In this document: positions 35,289-45,079 of the stretch, in pieces
How the letters are laid out: every line of letters begins with the position of its first letter
Numbering within the stretch: position 1 is the stretch's first letter
From: Lachnospiraceae bacterium
GTDB lineage: Bacteria > Bacillota > Clostridia > Lachnospirales > Lachnospiraceae
Assembly: GCA_902362715.1 (NCBI GenBank)
Contig: CABIXN010000009.1
Coordinates: 35,670 to 99,669, forward strand
Length of the DNA: 64,000 bases
Direction of reading: 5' to 3'
Position numbers and translations under genes: made by a program
Notes under the pieces: model-generated
The model's database searches: none
Told to the model about the DNA's origin: nothing
Seen by the model: the letters and a program-made list of their open reading frames with translations, nothing else

Positions 35289-36386
35289 CTATTCTTTTTT
35301 CTTCAGGTTCCGGATATGGGCCTGCACCATCATGGCAATCCGAAACATCATCGCATCCTCAAATGTTCTGATATCCAGCCCAATCAGCTTCTCCAGCCGT
35401 TCCAGCCGATATACCAGTGTATTTCTGTGGACATACAGCTGTCTGGCCGTTTCTGAAATATTCAGGTTATTCTCAAAAAGCCGTTCTATGGTTACCAGCA
35501 TTTCTTCATCCAGATCAATCTGCTTATGCTCTCCAAAGACTTCACGCAGAAACATCTGACACAATTCCACCGGTAGCTGGTAAATCAGCCTTCCTATCCC
35601 CAGATGTCCGTACATTACGATCTGGTTTTTTGGCTCAAAAATCCGGCTTATTTTCAAAGCCATACACGCCTCCTGATACCCCTTCTCCAGTCTTCGTATA
35701 CTGTCTGCCTCACCGGAAATTCCCACTCTGACGTTTAAAAGAGCTTCTGTCTGCATGTTGTCTATAATCATTTCCGAAAGCTCTCTGGCCGCTTCTTCTT
35801 TTGAAAACTCACTGCCTTTCATTAATACTGCCCGGCAGGCATTCATATCAATCAGATAATCTTCCCTTTCCTGCACAAACAGATTTTTCAGCATTTCCAT
35901 GGCAATGGCATTTTTTTCTTCCTCAAATTCAAGAACAAACAAACTCCGGGGATGTTCCTCCAGTTTCAAATGCTCCGCCTCTGTTTCCAGCTCGTCCTCC
36001 TTTAAATTTCCCATAAGAATCTGACGCAGATACTGCTGTTCATCCATAGGCACATTGGCCATCATGTCAATATTTTTAATCTGCGACGCGGCCATCTGCA
36101 CCAGCATATTGGAATACTCATCCTGATTCCCGGCATTTACAAGGAGAATATAAATCATTCTGTCACAGCTCATAATTTTTACAAAATGGTATCCGTATGC
36201 AAACTGCCTTTGGGCAGGGGAGCTGATAAAGCTGCATACTTCCGCAGTTATTTCGGCGGCAAGCTCCTCCTTCGTCCCCCCCTGCAAAACACCGTCAGGC
36301 AGAAACAAATAATAATCTGTATGGGAAATTTCTTTCATTTCTTCTAAAACATTCTGGAGTTTTTCTGCTAACAATTCTGTATTCAT
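35289..36386 (-). CDS. CdaR/PucR-type transcriptional regulator
   Basis: A 365-residue protein: an N-terminal sensor-like domain, a GGDEF-related middle region (about 175-265), and a C-terminal PucR-type helix-turn-helix (FENNLNISETARQLYVHRNTLVYRLERLEKLIGLDIRTFEDA). Relatives activate sugar-acid, purine or other catabolic genes. The closest catabolic neighbour is the MsmX-like ATPase, but no target operon is evident. TGGAGG precedes the ATG. Repeat copy 5 lies just upstream. Confidence 0.9.
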   Translation of the reverse strand: MNTELLAEKLQNVLEEMKEISHTDYYLFLPDGVLQGGTKEELAAEITAEVCSFISSPAQRQFAYGYHFVKIMSCDRMIYILLVNAGNQDEYSNMLVQMAASQIKNIDMMANVPMDEQQYLRQILMGNLKEDELETEAEHLKLEEHPRSLFVLEFEEEKNAIAMEMLKNLFVQEREDYLIDMNACRAVLMKGSEFSKEEAARELSEMIIDNMQTEALLNVRVGISGEADSIRRLEKGYQEACMALKISRIFEPKNQIVMYGHLGIGRLIYQLPVELCQMFLREVFGEHKQIDLDEEMLVTIERLFENNLNISETARQLYVHRNTLVYRLERLEKLIGLDIRTFEDAMMFRIAMMVQAHIRNLKKKE

Positions 36387-36410
36387 CTGGTTCCTCCATT
36401 TATATCATTC

Positions 36411-36530
36411 AAAAAAGCGACATGACTCCATTCCGCCACAGTGCGATCATCAGCGGAGCGTTTTTTTGCTCTATAGGAATGGGTACTTTTCAGCTTTATC
36501 ACAACACGATATTTCCTGTAGAGAAAATAA
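36411..36530 (-). repeat. Composite repeat copy 5 (B plus truncated A)
   Basis: On the minus strand module B (with TTTCCTGTAG, one change) and the first half of A, ending at GGAATGGAGTCATGTCGC followed by TTTTTT. The GAATCCTGCC hairpin half of A is missing, and CCGCCACAG replaces CCGCCGCAG. It begins 25 bp upstream of the CdaR-type start codon. Confidence 0.8.
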
Positions 36531-36560
36531 AGACCGGGTATACATCCACCCGGTCTTTAC
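36524..36560 (-). terminator. Terminator of the MsmX-like gene
   Basis: Stem AAAGACCGGGT (36529-36539) / ACCCGGTCTTT (36548-36558), minus strand followed by ATTTTCTC. It directly abuts repeat copy 5. Confidence 0.75.
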
Positions 36561-36595
36561 TATATCATCTTTTAATTGTCAAAATCAATTCCCAA

Positions 36596-37708
36596 TTAAT
36601 GTGAAATAATCTGCTCTGTTTCTTTATCAAAGATATGAGATTTGTTGATATCAAATGCAAGCTCAATGGTCTCACCCCGCTGTGCTGCTGTACTTGCATC
36701 AACTTTGGCAGTCATTGTCAATCCGTTTACTGTATAATAGAGAAGCACTTCTGAACCAAGAAGCTCGTACCCAGTACACTCAGCCTTGATAATATACTCA
36801 GGGAATTTCTGAACAAACTCAGGATAATCATCAATATCATCCGGACGAATGCCGAATACAACAGTTTTTCCGATGTAACCGCCTTCTTTTAATGCTTTCG
36901 CTTTATTCTCCGGCATTACGTATTTCATCTCACCGTGTACCAGCAGAATATTTCCGCCCTCTTCCTTTACTTCACAATCCATAAAGTTCATCTGAGGAGA
37001 ACCGATAAATCCTGCAACAAACAGATTGTCCGGTTTATTGTACAATGTCTGAGGAGAATCCACCTGCATGATCACACCGTCTTTTAATACAACGATTCTT
37101 GTACCAAGAGTCATAGCCTCTGTCTGGTCATGGGTTACATAGATAATAGTCGCTCCCAGTCTGTGATGCAGAGCCGCAATCTCTGCACGCATCTGAACTC
37201 TCAGTTTTGCATCCAGGTTGGATAAAGGCTCGTCCATCAGGAATACTTTTGGCTCACGTACAATGGCACGTCCCATAGCAACACGCTGTCTTTGTCCGCC
37301 GGAAAGAGCTTTCGGTTTACGCTCTAACAGTTTCTCCAAATCCAGGATCTTTGCTGCGTCACGGACCTTTTTATCAATTTCAGCTTTTGGCACTTTTCTT
37401 AATTTCAATCCAAAGGCCATATTGTCATATACAGTCATATGCGGATATAACGCATAGTTCTGGAAAACCATAGCGATATCACGATCCTTTGGTTCTACTT
37501 CATTCATACGTTTTCCATCAATACAAAATTCACCGTCAGAAATCTCTTCCAGTCCGGCAACCATACGCAGTGTTGTGGACTTTCCACAGCCGGAAGGACC
37601 TACAAAGATAATAAATTCCTTATCCGCCACTTCCAGACTAAAATCTTTCACTGCTTCAAAGCCGTTTGGATATCTTTTGTAAATATGTTTTAAACTTAAC
37701 TGTGCCAT
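36596..37708 (-). CDS. msmX: Multi-sugar ABC transporter ATPase (MsmX/UgpC type)
   Basis: A 370-residue ABC ATPase of the CUT1 carbohydrate class: Walker [11 protein letters not shown]-loop [11 protein letters not shown], signature [17 protein letters not shown], Walker [13 protein letters not shown], and a C-terminal OB-fold regulatory domain. It has no permease or binding-protein genes beside it. In Gram-positive bacteria such an orphan ATPase serves several sugar importers at once. TTGGAGG precedes the start. Confidence 0.93.
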   Translation of the reverse strand: MAQLSLKHIYKRYPNGFEAVKDFSLEVADKEFIIFVGPSGCGKSTTLRMVAGLEEISDGEFCIDGKRMNEVEPKDRDIAMVFQNYALYPHMTVYDNMAFGLKLRKVPKAEIDKKVRDAAKILDLEKLLERKPKALSGGQRQRVAMGRAIVREPKVFLMDEPLSNLDAKLRVQMRAEIAALHHRLGATIIYVTHDQTEAMTLGTRIVVLKDGVIMQVDSPQTLYNKPDNLFVAGFIGSPQMNFMDCEVKEEGGNILLVHGEMKYVMPENKAKALKEGGYIGKTVVFGIRPDDIDDYPEFVQKFPEYIIKAECTGYELLGSEVLLYYTVNGLTMTAKVDASTAAQRGETIELAFDINKSHIFDKETEQIISH

Positions 37709-37761
37709 TATGTACCTCCAATATGATAAAAATCTTTTTTAACTATTTATCCCTATCTTAA

Positions 37762-37780
37762 CAAAATGACGGACATTTTG
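37762..37780. repeat. Short inverted repeat upstream of the MsmX-like gene
   Basis: CAAAATG-ACGGA-CATTTTG, 7-bp arms, in the promoter region of the MsmX-like gene (start 37708). Could be an operator; no regulator is assigned. Confidence 0.4.
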
Positions 37781-37904
37781 CCATCAGCAGAACTTCCAAA
37801 ATTATAATTCCATGCTTGTCATATCTGACAGTTCCACTGTGATTCGCCTGTCTTATTCAGCAAACTGACGGGATTTCATTAGTTACTTAGACACTTTGAC
37901 GAAA

Positions 37905-38339
37905 CTACTGTTTCCCTGTACTTCCAAATCCTCCGCGGCTTACATTTCCAAGGCTCTCCACCTGATTAAATGTAATTTTCGGCTGGTTTTCCATAATCCG
38001 AAACTGACAAATCCGGTCATTTTTCTGGATGGTAACATCTCTTGTTGCATACGCCGGCATTCTCCACATATCTTCATCGCCGCAGTATGTGCAGTCAATG
38101 ATTCCACAGCTGTTGGCCTGCAGAATTCCATAATTTTTAAAGGTTGAGCTGCGGGGGACCACGTGCGCCTCATATCCTTTTGGAAGCTCCATGGCGATAC
38201 CAAGGGGAATCAGTTTAAACTCCCCGGCCTTCATGGTTATCGTCTCCGATGCCCGAAGGTCAATCCAGTCTGACTTTCCGTCAATATACTCCAGTTTATC
38301 TATCTCTTCTGTAAAATATTTAATTTTGATTTCCGGCAT
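37905..38339 (-). CDS. dut: dUTP diphosphatase
   Basis: A 144-residue trimeric-type dUTPase: DWIDLRAS (motif 1), [11 protein letters not shown] (motif 2), [15 protein letters not shown] (motif 3 region), DRICQFRI (motif 4) and SRGGFGSTG (motif 5, the flexible C-terminal arm). It hydrolyses dUTP to dUMP and PPi. The motif 3 region carries a Cys pair and a few extra residues compared with the usual YRGE loop. AGGAG precedes the ATG, 2 bp after gpsA. Confidence 0.94.
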   Translation of the reverse strand: MPEIKIKYFTEEIDKLEYIDGKSDWIDLRASETITMKAGEFKLIPLGIAMELPKGYEAHVVPRSSTFKNYGILQANSCGIIDCTYCGDEDMWRMPAYATRDVTIQKNDRICQFRIMENQPKITFNQVESLGNVSRGGFGSTGKQ

Positions 38340-38341
38340 AA

Positions 38342-39358
38342 CTACTCCTGTTCCCAGAGCATATCTTCATGCTCTGTCTTTTTATCCCGAAGCATCAGAT
38401 TTACCACAGCATCTTTCACCGGGTAATCCTCAAACAAAACGGCATTCACCTGCTCAATAATAGGCATGGATACTCCGTATTTTTTCGCAAGTCCCATGGC
38501 TGCTTTGGCGGAATATACTCCCTCCACAACCATTTTAACTTCTTTCATAGCCGCATCCATGGAATATCCCTGTCCCATCAGCATCCCTGCTCTCCGGTTC
38601 CGGCTGTGTTTGCTGGCGCAGGTCACAATTAAGTCTCCAATCCCGGATAAACCTGAGAGTGTCTCTGCTTTAGCGCCCATGGCAATGGCAAGTCTGGAAA
38701 TTTCTTTAATGCCCCTTGTAATCAGAGCCGCTTTTGTATTGTCTCCGTAACCAAGGCCGTCTGCCATCCCCGCAGCAAGGGCAATTACATTTTTCAGCGC
38801 CGCTCCAAGCTCAATTCCAATCATATCCGGGCTTGTGTATACCCGGAAAGACTGATTCATAAAAAGGCTCTGTATATATTCGGCAATCTCTTTTTTTCTG
38901 GCTCCGGCCACTACCGTTGTAGGCAGGCCGATTCCAACCTCCTCCGCATGGCTTGGCCCGGACAATACCGCTGTCTCTGCCTGGGGTATTTCCTGCTTGA
39001 TAATATCCGGCAGGGGCATCAGTGTATCTTCCTCAATCCCTTTTGCCACATTTACAATCAGCTGCCCCTCGGATACAAAGGGACACATATTTTTAGACGT
39101 ACTTCTGATAAAAGGCGACGGCACTGCCAGCACAAGCATATCCATTCCTTTTACTGCTGATTCCAGATCTGTTGTAAACACAATTTTTTCAGAAAGCTTC
39201 ACCCCCGGAAGCTTATCTAAATGCTCTCTTTTAGAGGAAAGCATTTCTACTTCTTCTTTGATAATAGACCAGACGGTTACGTCATTTCCATTTTTCTGCA
39301 GTACAGCCGCAAGGGCAGTTCCCCAGCTTCCTGCTCCAATTACACTTACTTTTGCCAT
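38342..39358 (-). CDS. gpsA: Glycerol-3-phosphate dehydrogenase [NAD(P)+]
   Basis: A 338-residue protein: NAD(P)-binding [69 protein letters not shown] and the catalytic Lys within that last block. It makes sn-glycerol-3-phosphate, the acceptor of the neighbouring PlsY. The start at 39358 is preferred because AGGGGTG precedes it. It lies in the DUF512-der-plsY-gpsA-dut operon. Confidence 0.97.
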   Translation of the reverse strand: MAKVSVIGAGSWGTALAAVLQKNGNDVTVWSIIKEEVEMLSSKREHLDKLPGVKLSEKIVFTTDLESAVKGMDMLVLAVPSPFIRSTSKNMCPFVSEGQLIVNVAKGIEEDTLMPLPDIIKQEIPQAETAVLSGPSHAEEVGIGLPTTVVAGARKKEIAEYIQSLFMNQSFRVYTSPDMIGIELGAALKNVIALAAGMADGLGYGDNTKAALITRGIKEISRLAIAMGAKAETLSGLSGIGDLIVTCASKHSRNRRAGMLMGQGYSMDAAMKEVKMVVEGVYSAKAAMGLAKKYGVSMPIIEQVNAVLFEDYPVKDAVVNLMLRDKKTEHEDMLWEQE

Positions 39359-39374
39359 TTTATAAACACCCCTG

Positions 39375-40025
39375 TTAATCTTTTTTATGTTTCGGTGCAA
39401 ACTTATTCTCTGTACCGTTTACCAGCCGCTTAATATTCTCCTTATGCCGGATAAAAGCAATCAGCACAATGACTGCGGCTATTATGTAGGTTTCCGGCAG
39501 AAACTGCGGCCCTGCCGCCAGCAGCCCAAGTTGTCCGAATACTACAATCTGCGCAAAATAAGAACTGATAATCATTAACGATCCGATGGAAATAAAACCT
39601 GTGGGAATCACTGTTGCAAAAAACAATGCCGCAGAAATAGGAACCATATACACAAAAGTTGAAAATACAATTCCTACCGTGGCCGCAATTCCCTTTCCGC
39701 CCTTAAATTTCAGATAGAAGGGGAAGTTATTTCCAAGAATCACGCCAAGTCCCGCATAAAGCTCAAGCATTTTCACAGCTTCCGGATACTTATCCTTAAA
39801 CAGCACCCATGTAACTACAATGGCCAGAACCGCCTTTAAGCTGTCTCCGAAAAATACAATAATTCCCGCTTTCCAGCCAAGGGTTCTTAAAGAATTTGTC
39901 ATTCCCGAGTTTCCGCTTCCATGCTTGCGCAGGTCAAAATGGTGAAGCTTTCCATAAATAACACCTGTCTGGAACAGTCCGCAAAGGTATCCAATTACCA
40001 GACATATGATACGACTTGCAATCAT
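39375..40025 (-). CDS. plsY: Acyl-phosphate:glycerol-3-phosphate acyltransferase
   Basis: A 216-residue membrane protein with the three PlsY motifs: [36 protein letters not shown] and [16 protein letters not shown]. Multiple membrane segments. It transfers acyl groups from acyl-phosphate to glycerol-3-phosphate, the first phospholipid step, fed by GpsA. It overlaps der by 4 nt. GGAAGG precedes the start. Confidence 0.97.
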   Translation of the reverse strand: MIASRIICLVIGYLCGLFQTGVIYGKLHHFDLRKHGSGNSGMTNSLRTLGWKAGIIVFFGDSLKAVLAIVVTWVLFKDKYPEAVKMLELYAGLGVILGNNFPFYLKFKGGKGIAATVGIVFSTFVYMVPISAALFFATVIPTGFISIGSLMIISSYFAQIVVFGQLGLLAAGPQFLPETYIIAAVIVLIAFIRHKENIKRLVNGTENKFAPKHKKD

Positions 40026-41350
40026 TTCCGGTCTTCCTTCCTCTCTCTGATAATAAATTTCAGAGCTGTCCCCTTAAACCCAAAGGCATCTCTGATTCTG
40101 TTTTCCAGATAACGCACATAGGAAAAATGCATTAATTCCTTATCATTTACAAAAATTACAAAGGTGGGCGGCTTTACCGCAGCCTGAGTAATATAGTAGA
40201 GTTTCAGGCGTTTTCCTTTATCAGAAGGGGGCTGCTGCATAGCCACCGCTTCTGTCATGATTTCATTTAACACACCCGTGGATACACGCATGGAGTTATT
40301 TTCCAGAACCATGTCAATCATATCAAACATTTTTGGCATACGCTGTCCGGTTTTGGCGGAAATAAATAAAATTTCTGCATAAGGCATAAAGCTTAAAATT
40401 TCGCGAATCCGGTTTGTATGTTTGTAAATGGTCTTATCATCTTTTTCCACGGCATCCCATTTGTTCACTGCAATGATAATCCCTTTTCCCCGTTCATGGG
40501 CAATTCCCGCAATTTTAGCGTCCTGCTCTGTAACGCCTTCTGTGGCATCAATAACAATCATTACCACATCCGCCCGCTCCACAGCTGTCACTGCCCGGAT
40601 AATGCTGTACCGCTCAATTTCTTCTTTAATTTTGTTTTTTCTGCGCAGACCGGCAGTATCAATAAAAACATATTCTCTGCCATGATATTTAATCTCAGTA
40701 TCTATAGCGTCCCGGGTCGTTCCGGCAATATCCGATACAATCACCCTGTTCTCACCGGTAAGCCTATTTATAATGGAAGACTTGCCAACATTGGGCTTTC
40801 CAACAATGGCCACTTTTGGGCGTTCATCCTCTTCTTCCTCTTTAGCCTCTCCCGGAAAATGCTTTACAACTTCTTCCAGCATATCACCCAGTCCAAGCAT
40901 AGAAGAAGCTGAAATCGGAACCGGATCCCCAATTCCAAGATTGTAAAACTCGTAAACATCTCCCATAAACTTTTCAAAGCTGTCGACTTTATTCACCACC
41001 AGTATCACCGGTTTTCTGGAGCGCCGGAGCATATCGGCCACTTTCGCGTCCGCGTCCGTAAGCCCCTGACGCACATCCGTCATAAATAGAATCACATCCG
41101 CCGTTGCCATGGCAATCTCTGCCTGCTCTCTCATCTGGGATAAAATAATATCTTTGCTGTCCGGCTCTATACCTCCGGTATCTATCATGGTAAATGTATG
41201 GTTTAACCATTCAACGTCCGCATAAATACGGTCTCTTGTCACGCCCGGCGTATCCTTAACGATGGAAATCCGCTCCCCCGCCAGAGCATTAAACAGTGTA
41301 GATTTTCCCACATTGGGGCGTCCTACAACTGCTACCACTGGTTTACTCAT
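40022..41350 (-). CDS. der: Ribosome biogenesis GTPase Der (EngA)
   Basis: A 442-residue protein with two consecutive GTPase domains: [12 protein letters not shown] ... DTGGIE ... NKVDSF, and [14 protein letters not shown] ... DTAGLRRK ... NKWDAV, followed by the KH-like domain ([13 protein letters not shown] end). It acts in 50S subunit assembly. Gap to the DUF512 gene is 3 bp; GAGGAG precedes the ATG. Confidence 0.98.
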   Translation of the reverse strand: MSKPVVAVVGRPNVGKSTLFNALAGERISIVKDTPGVTRDRIYADVEWLNHTFTMIDTGGIEPDSKDIILSQMREQAEIAMATADVILFMTDVRQGLTDADAKVADMLRRSRKPVILVVNKVDSFEKFMGDVYEFYNLGIGDPVPISASSMLGLGDMLEEVVKHFPGEAKEEEEDERPKVAIVGKPNVGKSSIINRLTGENRVIVSDIAGTTRDAIDTEIKYHGREYVFIDTAGLRRKNKIKEEIERYSIIRAVTAVERADVVMIVIDATEGVTEQDAKIAGIAHERGKGIIIAVNKWDAVEKDDKTIYKHTNRIREILSFMPYAEILFISAKTGQRMPKMFDMIDMVLENNSMRVSTGVLNEIMTEAVAMQQPPSDKGKRLKLYYITQAAVKPPTFVIFVNDKELMHFSYVRYLENRIRDAFGFKGTALKFIIRERKEDRK

Positions 41351-41353
41351 AAC

Positions 41354-42739
41354 CTACTCCTCTCTTTCCTGTATACATAAAAACTCCTGATAGAGTGATT
41401 GCCCGTCTGATTTTACAATACCAACCGGCACTTGTAAAGTTTTTTCCAGCTCTTCCACGGTAATATCATCCAAAAATACGAATTCTCCGCTGCGAAGCAT
41501 ATTACAGGGCAGCAGCAGCTTTTCTCCCAGTTCCAGAGCACAGAGCTGCTGAGCTAAATCCTGTCCGGTAATCAGTCCGGATACGGTAATCTGATTTCCG
41601 AAAAATTCATTTTCTATCGGAACCACCTGTATTTTGGTTTCCGGATGCAGTGCCGTAAACATCCCCGCCAGTTTCATAAGCATGGGAGCTGCCAGCTTTC
41701 CAGTTGCCACTGTTATTTTATGATGCCCGGTTTTCGCCTTTTTTTTCCTGCCAAACCGGAATTTTGGGGAAAATATTGCATTTTCCTGTTCTTTTTGGTC
41801 TTCTTTCAGGGCTGCTGTAAATTCTTCATATAAAAGACGCATCATGCCAACACCGTTTTCCAGCTGGATATAACCGTCATACCGTTCCTCTTCTGGAAAA
41901 TCCTGTCCGGCCAGCAGATACCATTCATCGCCGGCATGAATAAAATGGGTACCGTGTTTTTCATAACAGATGTCCTGCCATTTATGAATGATCTCAAGAA
42001 CCTTTCTGGCATCTTCCTTTAAAAAAGGCTCCAGAGGATACAGATTGTCACGATACCTTGTCATTCCCACCGGCACTACCGAAACACTTTCCATAAAGGG
42101 CAGATACCCGGTCAGCTCCCGGATGCTTCGCTCAAGCTCATCCCCATCATTGATTCCTTTACAGAGTACAATCTGGCCATTCATCTCTATCCCGGCCTCA
42201 TACAGGCGCTGTATTTTCTTTAACGCATCTCCCGCAAACCGGTTATTCAGCATCTGACAGCGGAGCTCTGGGTTTGTGGTATGCACAGATATATTGATGG
42301 GGGCCAGTTTATACTTAATGATGCGGTCAATATCCTTATCAGACATATTCGTAAGGGTTACATAATTCCCCTGAAGAAAGGACAGCCTGGAATCATCATC
42401 TTTAAAATAAAGAGTTTCCCTCATATTAGGCGGCATCTGATCAATAAAGCAGAAGATACATTTATTACAGCAGGAACGGTACTCATCCATCAGTCCGTTT
42501 TCAAATGTAATTCCAAGGTCCTGGGAATATTCTTTTTCAATCTCCAGTTCCCACTCTTCCCCGCTTTCCTTCCGAACCAAAAGAGTCAGTGACTCGTCAC
42601 TGACCAGATAATGAAAGTCAAAAACATCCTCTATTGTCTGCCCATTCACAGCAAGAAGCACATCACCGGGAACCAAATTCAGTTCCTGTGCGATGCTGCC
42701 GTCCTCCACCTGAATTATTTTATGTTCTTTTGTCTGCAT
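41354..42739 (-). CDS. DUF512 protein with PDZ-like and radical SAM-like domains
   Basis: A 461-residue protein: a PDZ-like N-terminus (SIAQELNLVPGDVLLAVNGQTIED), a CxxxCxxC-type motif (CCNKCIFCFIDQMPPNMRETLYFKDDDSRLSF region, about residues 85-125) as in radical SAM enzymes, then the DUF512 domain. It is common in Clostridia beside der; the function is unknown. The ATG at 42739, after AAGGAT, is taken as the start; the frame runs on 300 bp through the promoter and repeat copy 6. Confidence 0.92.
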   Translation of the reverse strand: MQTKEHKIIQVEDGSIAQELNLVPGDVLLAVNGQTIEDVFDFHYLVSDESLTLLVRKESGEEWELEIEKEYSQDLGITFENGLMDEYRSCCNKCIFCFIDQMPPNMRETLYFKDDDSRLSFLQGNYVTLTNMSDKDIDRIIKYKLAPINISVHTTNPELRCQMLNNRFAGDALKKIQRLYEAGIEMNGQIVLCKGINDGDELERSIRELTGYLPFMESVSVVPVGMTRYRDNLYPLEPFLKEDARKVLEIIHKWQDICYEKHGTHFIHAGDEWYLLAGQDFPEEERYDGYIQLENGVGMMRLLYEEFTAALKEDQKEQENAIFSPKFRFGRKKKAKTGHHKITVATGKLAAPMLMKLAGMFTALHPETKIQVVPIENEFFGNQITVSGLITGQDLAQQLCALELGEKLLLPCNMLRSGEFVFLDDITVEELEKTLQVPVGIVKSDGQSLYQEFLCIQEREE

Positions 42740-42815
42740 ATTATTATCCTTGTCCTTATTTATAAGCTTTGAAACAGGTAAATTCTTTGATATCCAAAGC
42801 TTATATATCGGTATT

Positions 42816-42844
42816 ATCATACACCAGTTTTTCTTCCTGCGCAA
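42816..42844 (-). promoter_or_regulatory. Promoter of the DUF512-der-plsY-gpsA-dut operon
   Basis: Minus-strand -35 TTGCGC (42839-42844) and -10 TATGAT (42816-42821) with 17-bp spacing. It lies between repeat copy 6 and the DUF512 start, so here the repeat is upstream of the promoter and not in the leader. Confidence 0.6.
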
Positions 42845-42856
42845 ACCTGAAATGCC

Positions 42857-43090
42857 CCGGAGCGTTTTTGCTCTATAGGAATCGGCACTTTTCAGTTTTA
42901 TCACAACATAGTATCTCCTATAGAGTAAAAAAGAATCCTGCCACGGCGGGATTCTCCGCCTGCGGCGGGTTGCGTAAACAACATGATTCCACTCCGCCGC
43001 AGTGCGATCCACAGCGGAGCGTTTTTGCTCTATAGGAATCAGCACTTTTCAGTTTTATCACAACATAGTATCTCCTATAGAGCAAAAAAA
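42857..43090 (-). repeat. Composite repeat copy 6 (B-A-B tandem)
   Basis: The most complete arrangement: module B (about 43019-43090), module A (42931-43021, hairpin AATCCTGCCGCC/GGCGGGATT-like) and a second module B (42857-42931). Both B copies share AGTTTTATCACAACATAGTATCT, so they are more like each other than like other loci, which suggests a local duplication. Confidence 0.85.
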
Positions 43091-43116
43091 GAATGCGCCG
43101 CGCACATTCTTTTTTT
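43084..43116 (-). terminator. Terminator after the anti-sigma gene
   Basis: Stem AGAATGTGCGC / GCGCATTCT (one bulge) followed on the minus strand by TTTTTTT; T-rich also on the plus side. It joins directly to module B of copy 6. Confidence 0.7.
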
Positions 43117-43129
43117 GAAAATTCACATA

Positions 43130-43942
43130 TTATTGTATCAGTTCCTCCCGGTTATATCCAGAATCTTCATATAACAGCTCCAGGACATCCTCATTCAACG
43201 TTATCATATGAAATGCTGCATTCACTTCCTGATGATCTGAATACATTGCAATATTGGGAGTTATTTTGCCTCCGGAAACAAAAGCGGTCATATAGGCGCT
43301 GCTGCCGTCCTCCAGCATCAGTTTCATTCCAATCTGCCACTGACCGTCCACATAATCAGCACTTCCGTAGGAATCCTCTTCCACCTGAAGACCCTGAGCC
43401 TTCAGCATCTGCATCTGCTCTGTAAAAGAACTCCTGCAGGCATTCTGATACCAGTCATATCCCCGCTCTGAGAGCTTCTCTCCCTGTTCTTTTAATGCAT
43501 AAGTGCCATCTGTCAGATGTTCATAATTTCCCTGTATATCCAGATAACCATATGCCTTTTCGTATTCTTTGTTCTCCACTGCATCTAAAAATCCGGATAC
43601 TGTGCGGATTTCCCTGACATTTGTAAAGCACCTTCCTGTTTTGCGGATTTGATTGACAGAAGGGACACTAAGTACCGCTGCCGCAGATGCCAGGATAAGA
43701 ATCAGAAATCCCCGCTTTTGTCTCCGCCTTATTTTTTGATATCCACGCTTTAAGACCTCTGCCTCCGGTTCCTTACAGACTGTCTCCTCCAAAAATTCCT
43801 GCTGAAAGGTTTCACTTAATCCCCTGCAGGTATTGCATGTCTTTACATGTGCTTCTACAAGCTTCTTTGTTTCTTCACTGCAGCACCCGTCCTCATACAG
43901 CGGCAGCAAATCTTTTATTACTTCACAGCTGCATTCTTTCAT
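43130..43942 (-). CDS. Anti-sigma factor with zinc-finger and membrane segment
   Basis: A 270-residue protein. The N-terminal zinc anti-sigma motif has His32, Cys36 and Cys39 (AHVKTCNTCR) with nearby Cys at 20-21 as a further ligand. A single membrane segment (about 78-94) follows a basic stretch. The C-terminal ~175 residues are outside, with no known sensor fold. Overlap of 4 nt with the ECF sigma gene indicates a cognate pair. GGAGGG precedes the ATG. Confidence 0.88.
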   Translation of the reverse strand: MKECSCEVIKDLLPLYEDGCCSEETKKLVEAHVKTCNTCRGLSETFQQEFLEETVCKEPEAEVLKRGYQKIRRRQKRGFLILILASAAAVLSVPSVNQIRKTGRCFTNVREIRTVSGFLDAVENKEYEKAYGYLDIQGNYEHLTDGTYALKEQGEKLSERGYDWYQNACRSSFTEQMQMLKAQGLQVEEDSYGSADYVDGQWQIGMKLMLEDGSSAYMTAFVSGGKITPNIAMYSDHQEVNAAFHMITLNEDVLELLYEDSGYNREELIQ

Positions 43943-44424
43943 CGGTATCCCTCCATTCGTTCAGCCAGCATAGCTTTTCCCCGAAAAAAGGTTACTTTGG
44001 CCCAGCTTTCTGTTTTCCGGTACTTCCCGGCAATTTCTTTATATGTCAGCTCCGCATAGACCCGAAGTACTATCACATCCTGGTAAGGATTCGGAAGATT
44101 CCGTATTTCCTGCCGCATGATTTCCAAAAGCTGTTTTTTGAGCACCTCCTGTTCAGGACTGTCTCCTTCTTTGTTTTCCGGATTTTGTTCTGTTTTCGAA
44201 AAATGCTTTTGTCTCCTGCATTCTAAGAGCCATTCGTTTTTTCCGATTTCACAAAGCCAGGTATACAGACTGCAGCGCCCCTGAAACTGCTCAATATGCA
44301 GAAAGGCTTTATATAAAGTCTCCTGTGCCAGCTCTTCCGCTAATGTCTCATTTCCGGAGAGTTTCAGTAAAAAACAATATATTTTTTTGTAATATGTTTT
44401 AAAAATCTCCTGAAATGATTCCAT
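43939..44424 (-). CDS. ECF-type RNA polymerase sigma factor
   Basis: A 161-residue sigma factor: region 2 (IYCFLLKLSGNETLAEELAQETLYKAFLHIEQFQ) and region 4 (LPNPYQDVIVLRVYAELTYKEIAGKYRKTESWAKVTFFRGKAML), with no region 3. It overlaps the anti-sigma gene by 4 nt. A TGTAAC / GTATCTAA pair 60-90 bp upstream (44483-44511) resembles an ECF promoter and suggests self-control. Target genes are unknown. Confidence 0.92.
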   Translation of the reverse strand: MESFQEIFKTYYKKIYCFLLKLSGNETLAEELAQETLYKAFLHIEQFQGRCSLYTWLCEIGKNEWLLECRRQKHFSKTEQNPENKEGDSPEQEVLKKQLLEIMRQEIRNLPNPYQDVIVLRVYAELTYKEIAGKYRKTESWAKVTFFRGKAMLAERMEGYR

Positions 44425-44482
44425 CTTCCCTTTTCTCAGTTCTCTGCTTTTTGCTTTTCCTTTTGTGACCTTTCTTTACTTA

Positions 44483-44511
44483 TTAGATACCGATACCAGA
44501 ATAAAGTTACA
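44483..44511 (-). promoter_or_regulatory. Candidate ECF-type autoregulated promoter
   Basis: Minus-strand TGTAAC (44506-44511) and GTATCTAA (44483-44490), 15 bp apart, upstream of the ECF sigma gene. It resembles ECF -35 elements (AAC) followed by a CGT-type -10, but has GT in place of CGT. Confidence 0.4.
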
Positions 44512-44527
44512 CCATTTTTACTATTTT

Positions 44528-45079
44528 TTATAAAACAACATGGCCGTAATAAATCGTATCCACCCCCGGCCCTCTGTCATCTTTTAACACCACAAGCTTT
44601 TCGTATCCTCTGCGGGCAAGTCCGTTCATATGGGCCCCATTCAAGGACCATGTCCGGGTAGAGACTCTCGGACAATTACAGATTTTTGTCCCTTCTGCTT
44701 CCATATAGTCATAGAGTTTTCCCATAACACTCTGCCCCCTGCAGTGTTTTCGGACACAAATGGTAGTAATATACAAAGATGTTCCAAAGTCTTCTAAAGC
44801 TTCACAGATATAATCCGTTTTAAAGGTCATAAAACCAATGACACATCCTGTATCATCATAGGCCAGAAGAAACTGCTGTTTTATCATTTCTTCAAAATAA
44901 ACCGTCGGCTGTCCGGACTTTATCATTGTTTCTCCGGGGGCTGCTTTTAACTGCTTTTGGGCTGAACTGTTCCGGGCGGATAATGGAGGATAAAACTCAT
45001 CATCACACTGACATAAAATTTCCCATACTTGTTCTCTTTCCTGCTCATTTAATGCTGTTCCCTTATATTCAATCTTCAT
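44528..45079 (-). CDS. GNAT-family N-acetyltransferase
   Basis: A 183-residue protein with a GNAT core: ACGVIGFMTF-like strand (CVIGFMTFK), the acetyl-CoA loop ICVRKHCRGQSVMGKLYDYM (the RGQSVMGKL segment stands for the usual R/QxxGxG/A) and a C-terminal LARRGYEKLVVL strand. The substrate is unknown. Its start overlaps the KAP-methyltransferase stop by 11 nt, so the two are likely made together. A longer in-frame start lacks a good ribosome binding site; GAACAGGAAG precedes the chosen ATG. Confidence 0.85.
   Translation of the reverse strand: MKIEYKGTALNEQEREQVWEILCQCDDEFYPPLSARNSSAQKQLKAAPGETMIKSGQPTVYFEEMIKQQFLLAYDDTGCVIGFMTFKTDYICEALEDFGTSLYITTICVRKHCRGQSVMGKLYDYMEAEGTKICNCPRVSTRTWSLNGAHMNGLARRGYEKLVVLKDDRGPGVDTIYYGHVVL

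Noticed and set aside
42740..43045. Extended 5' end of the DUF512 gene
   Set aside because: It crosses the promoter and repeat copy 6. The ATG at 42739 is at the normal family start.
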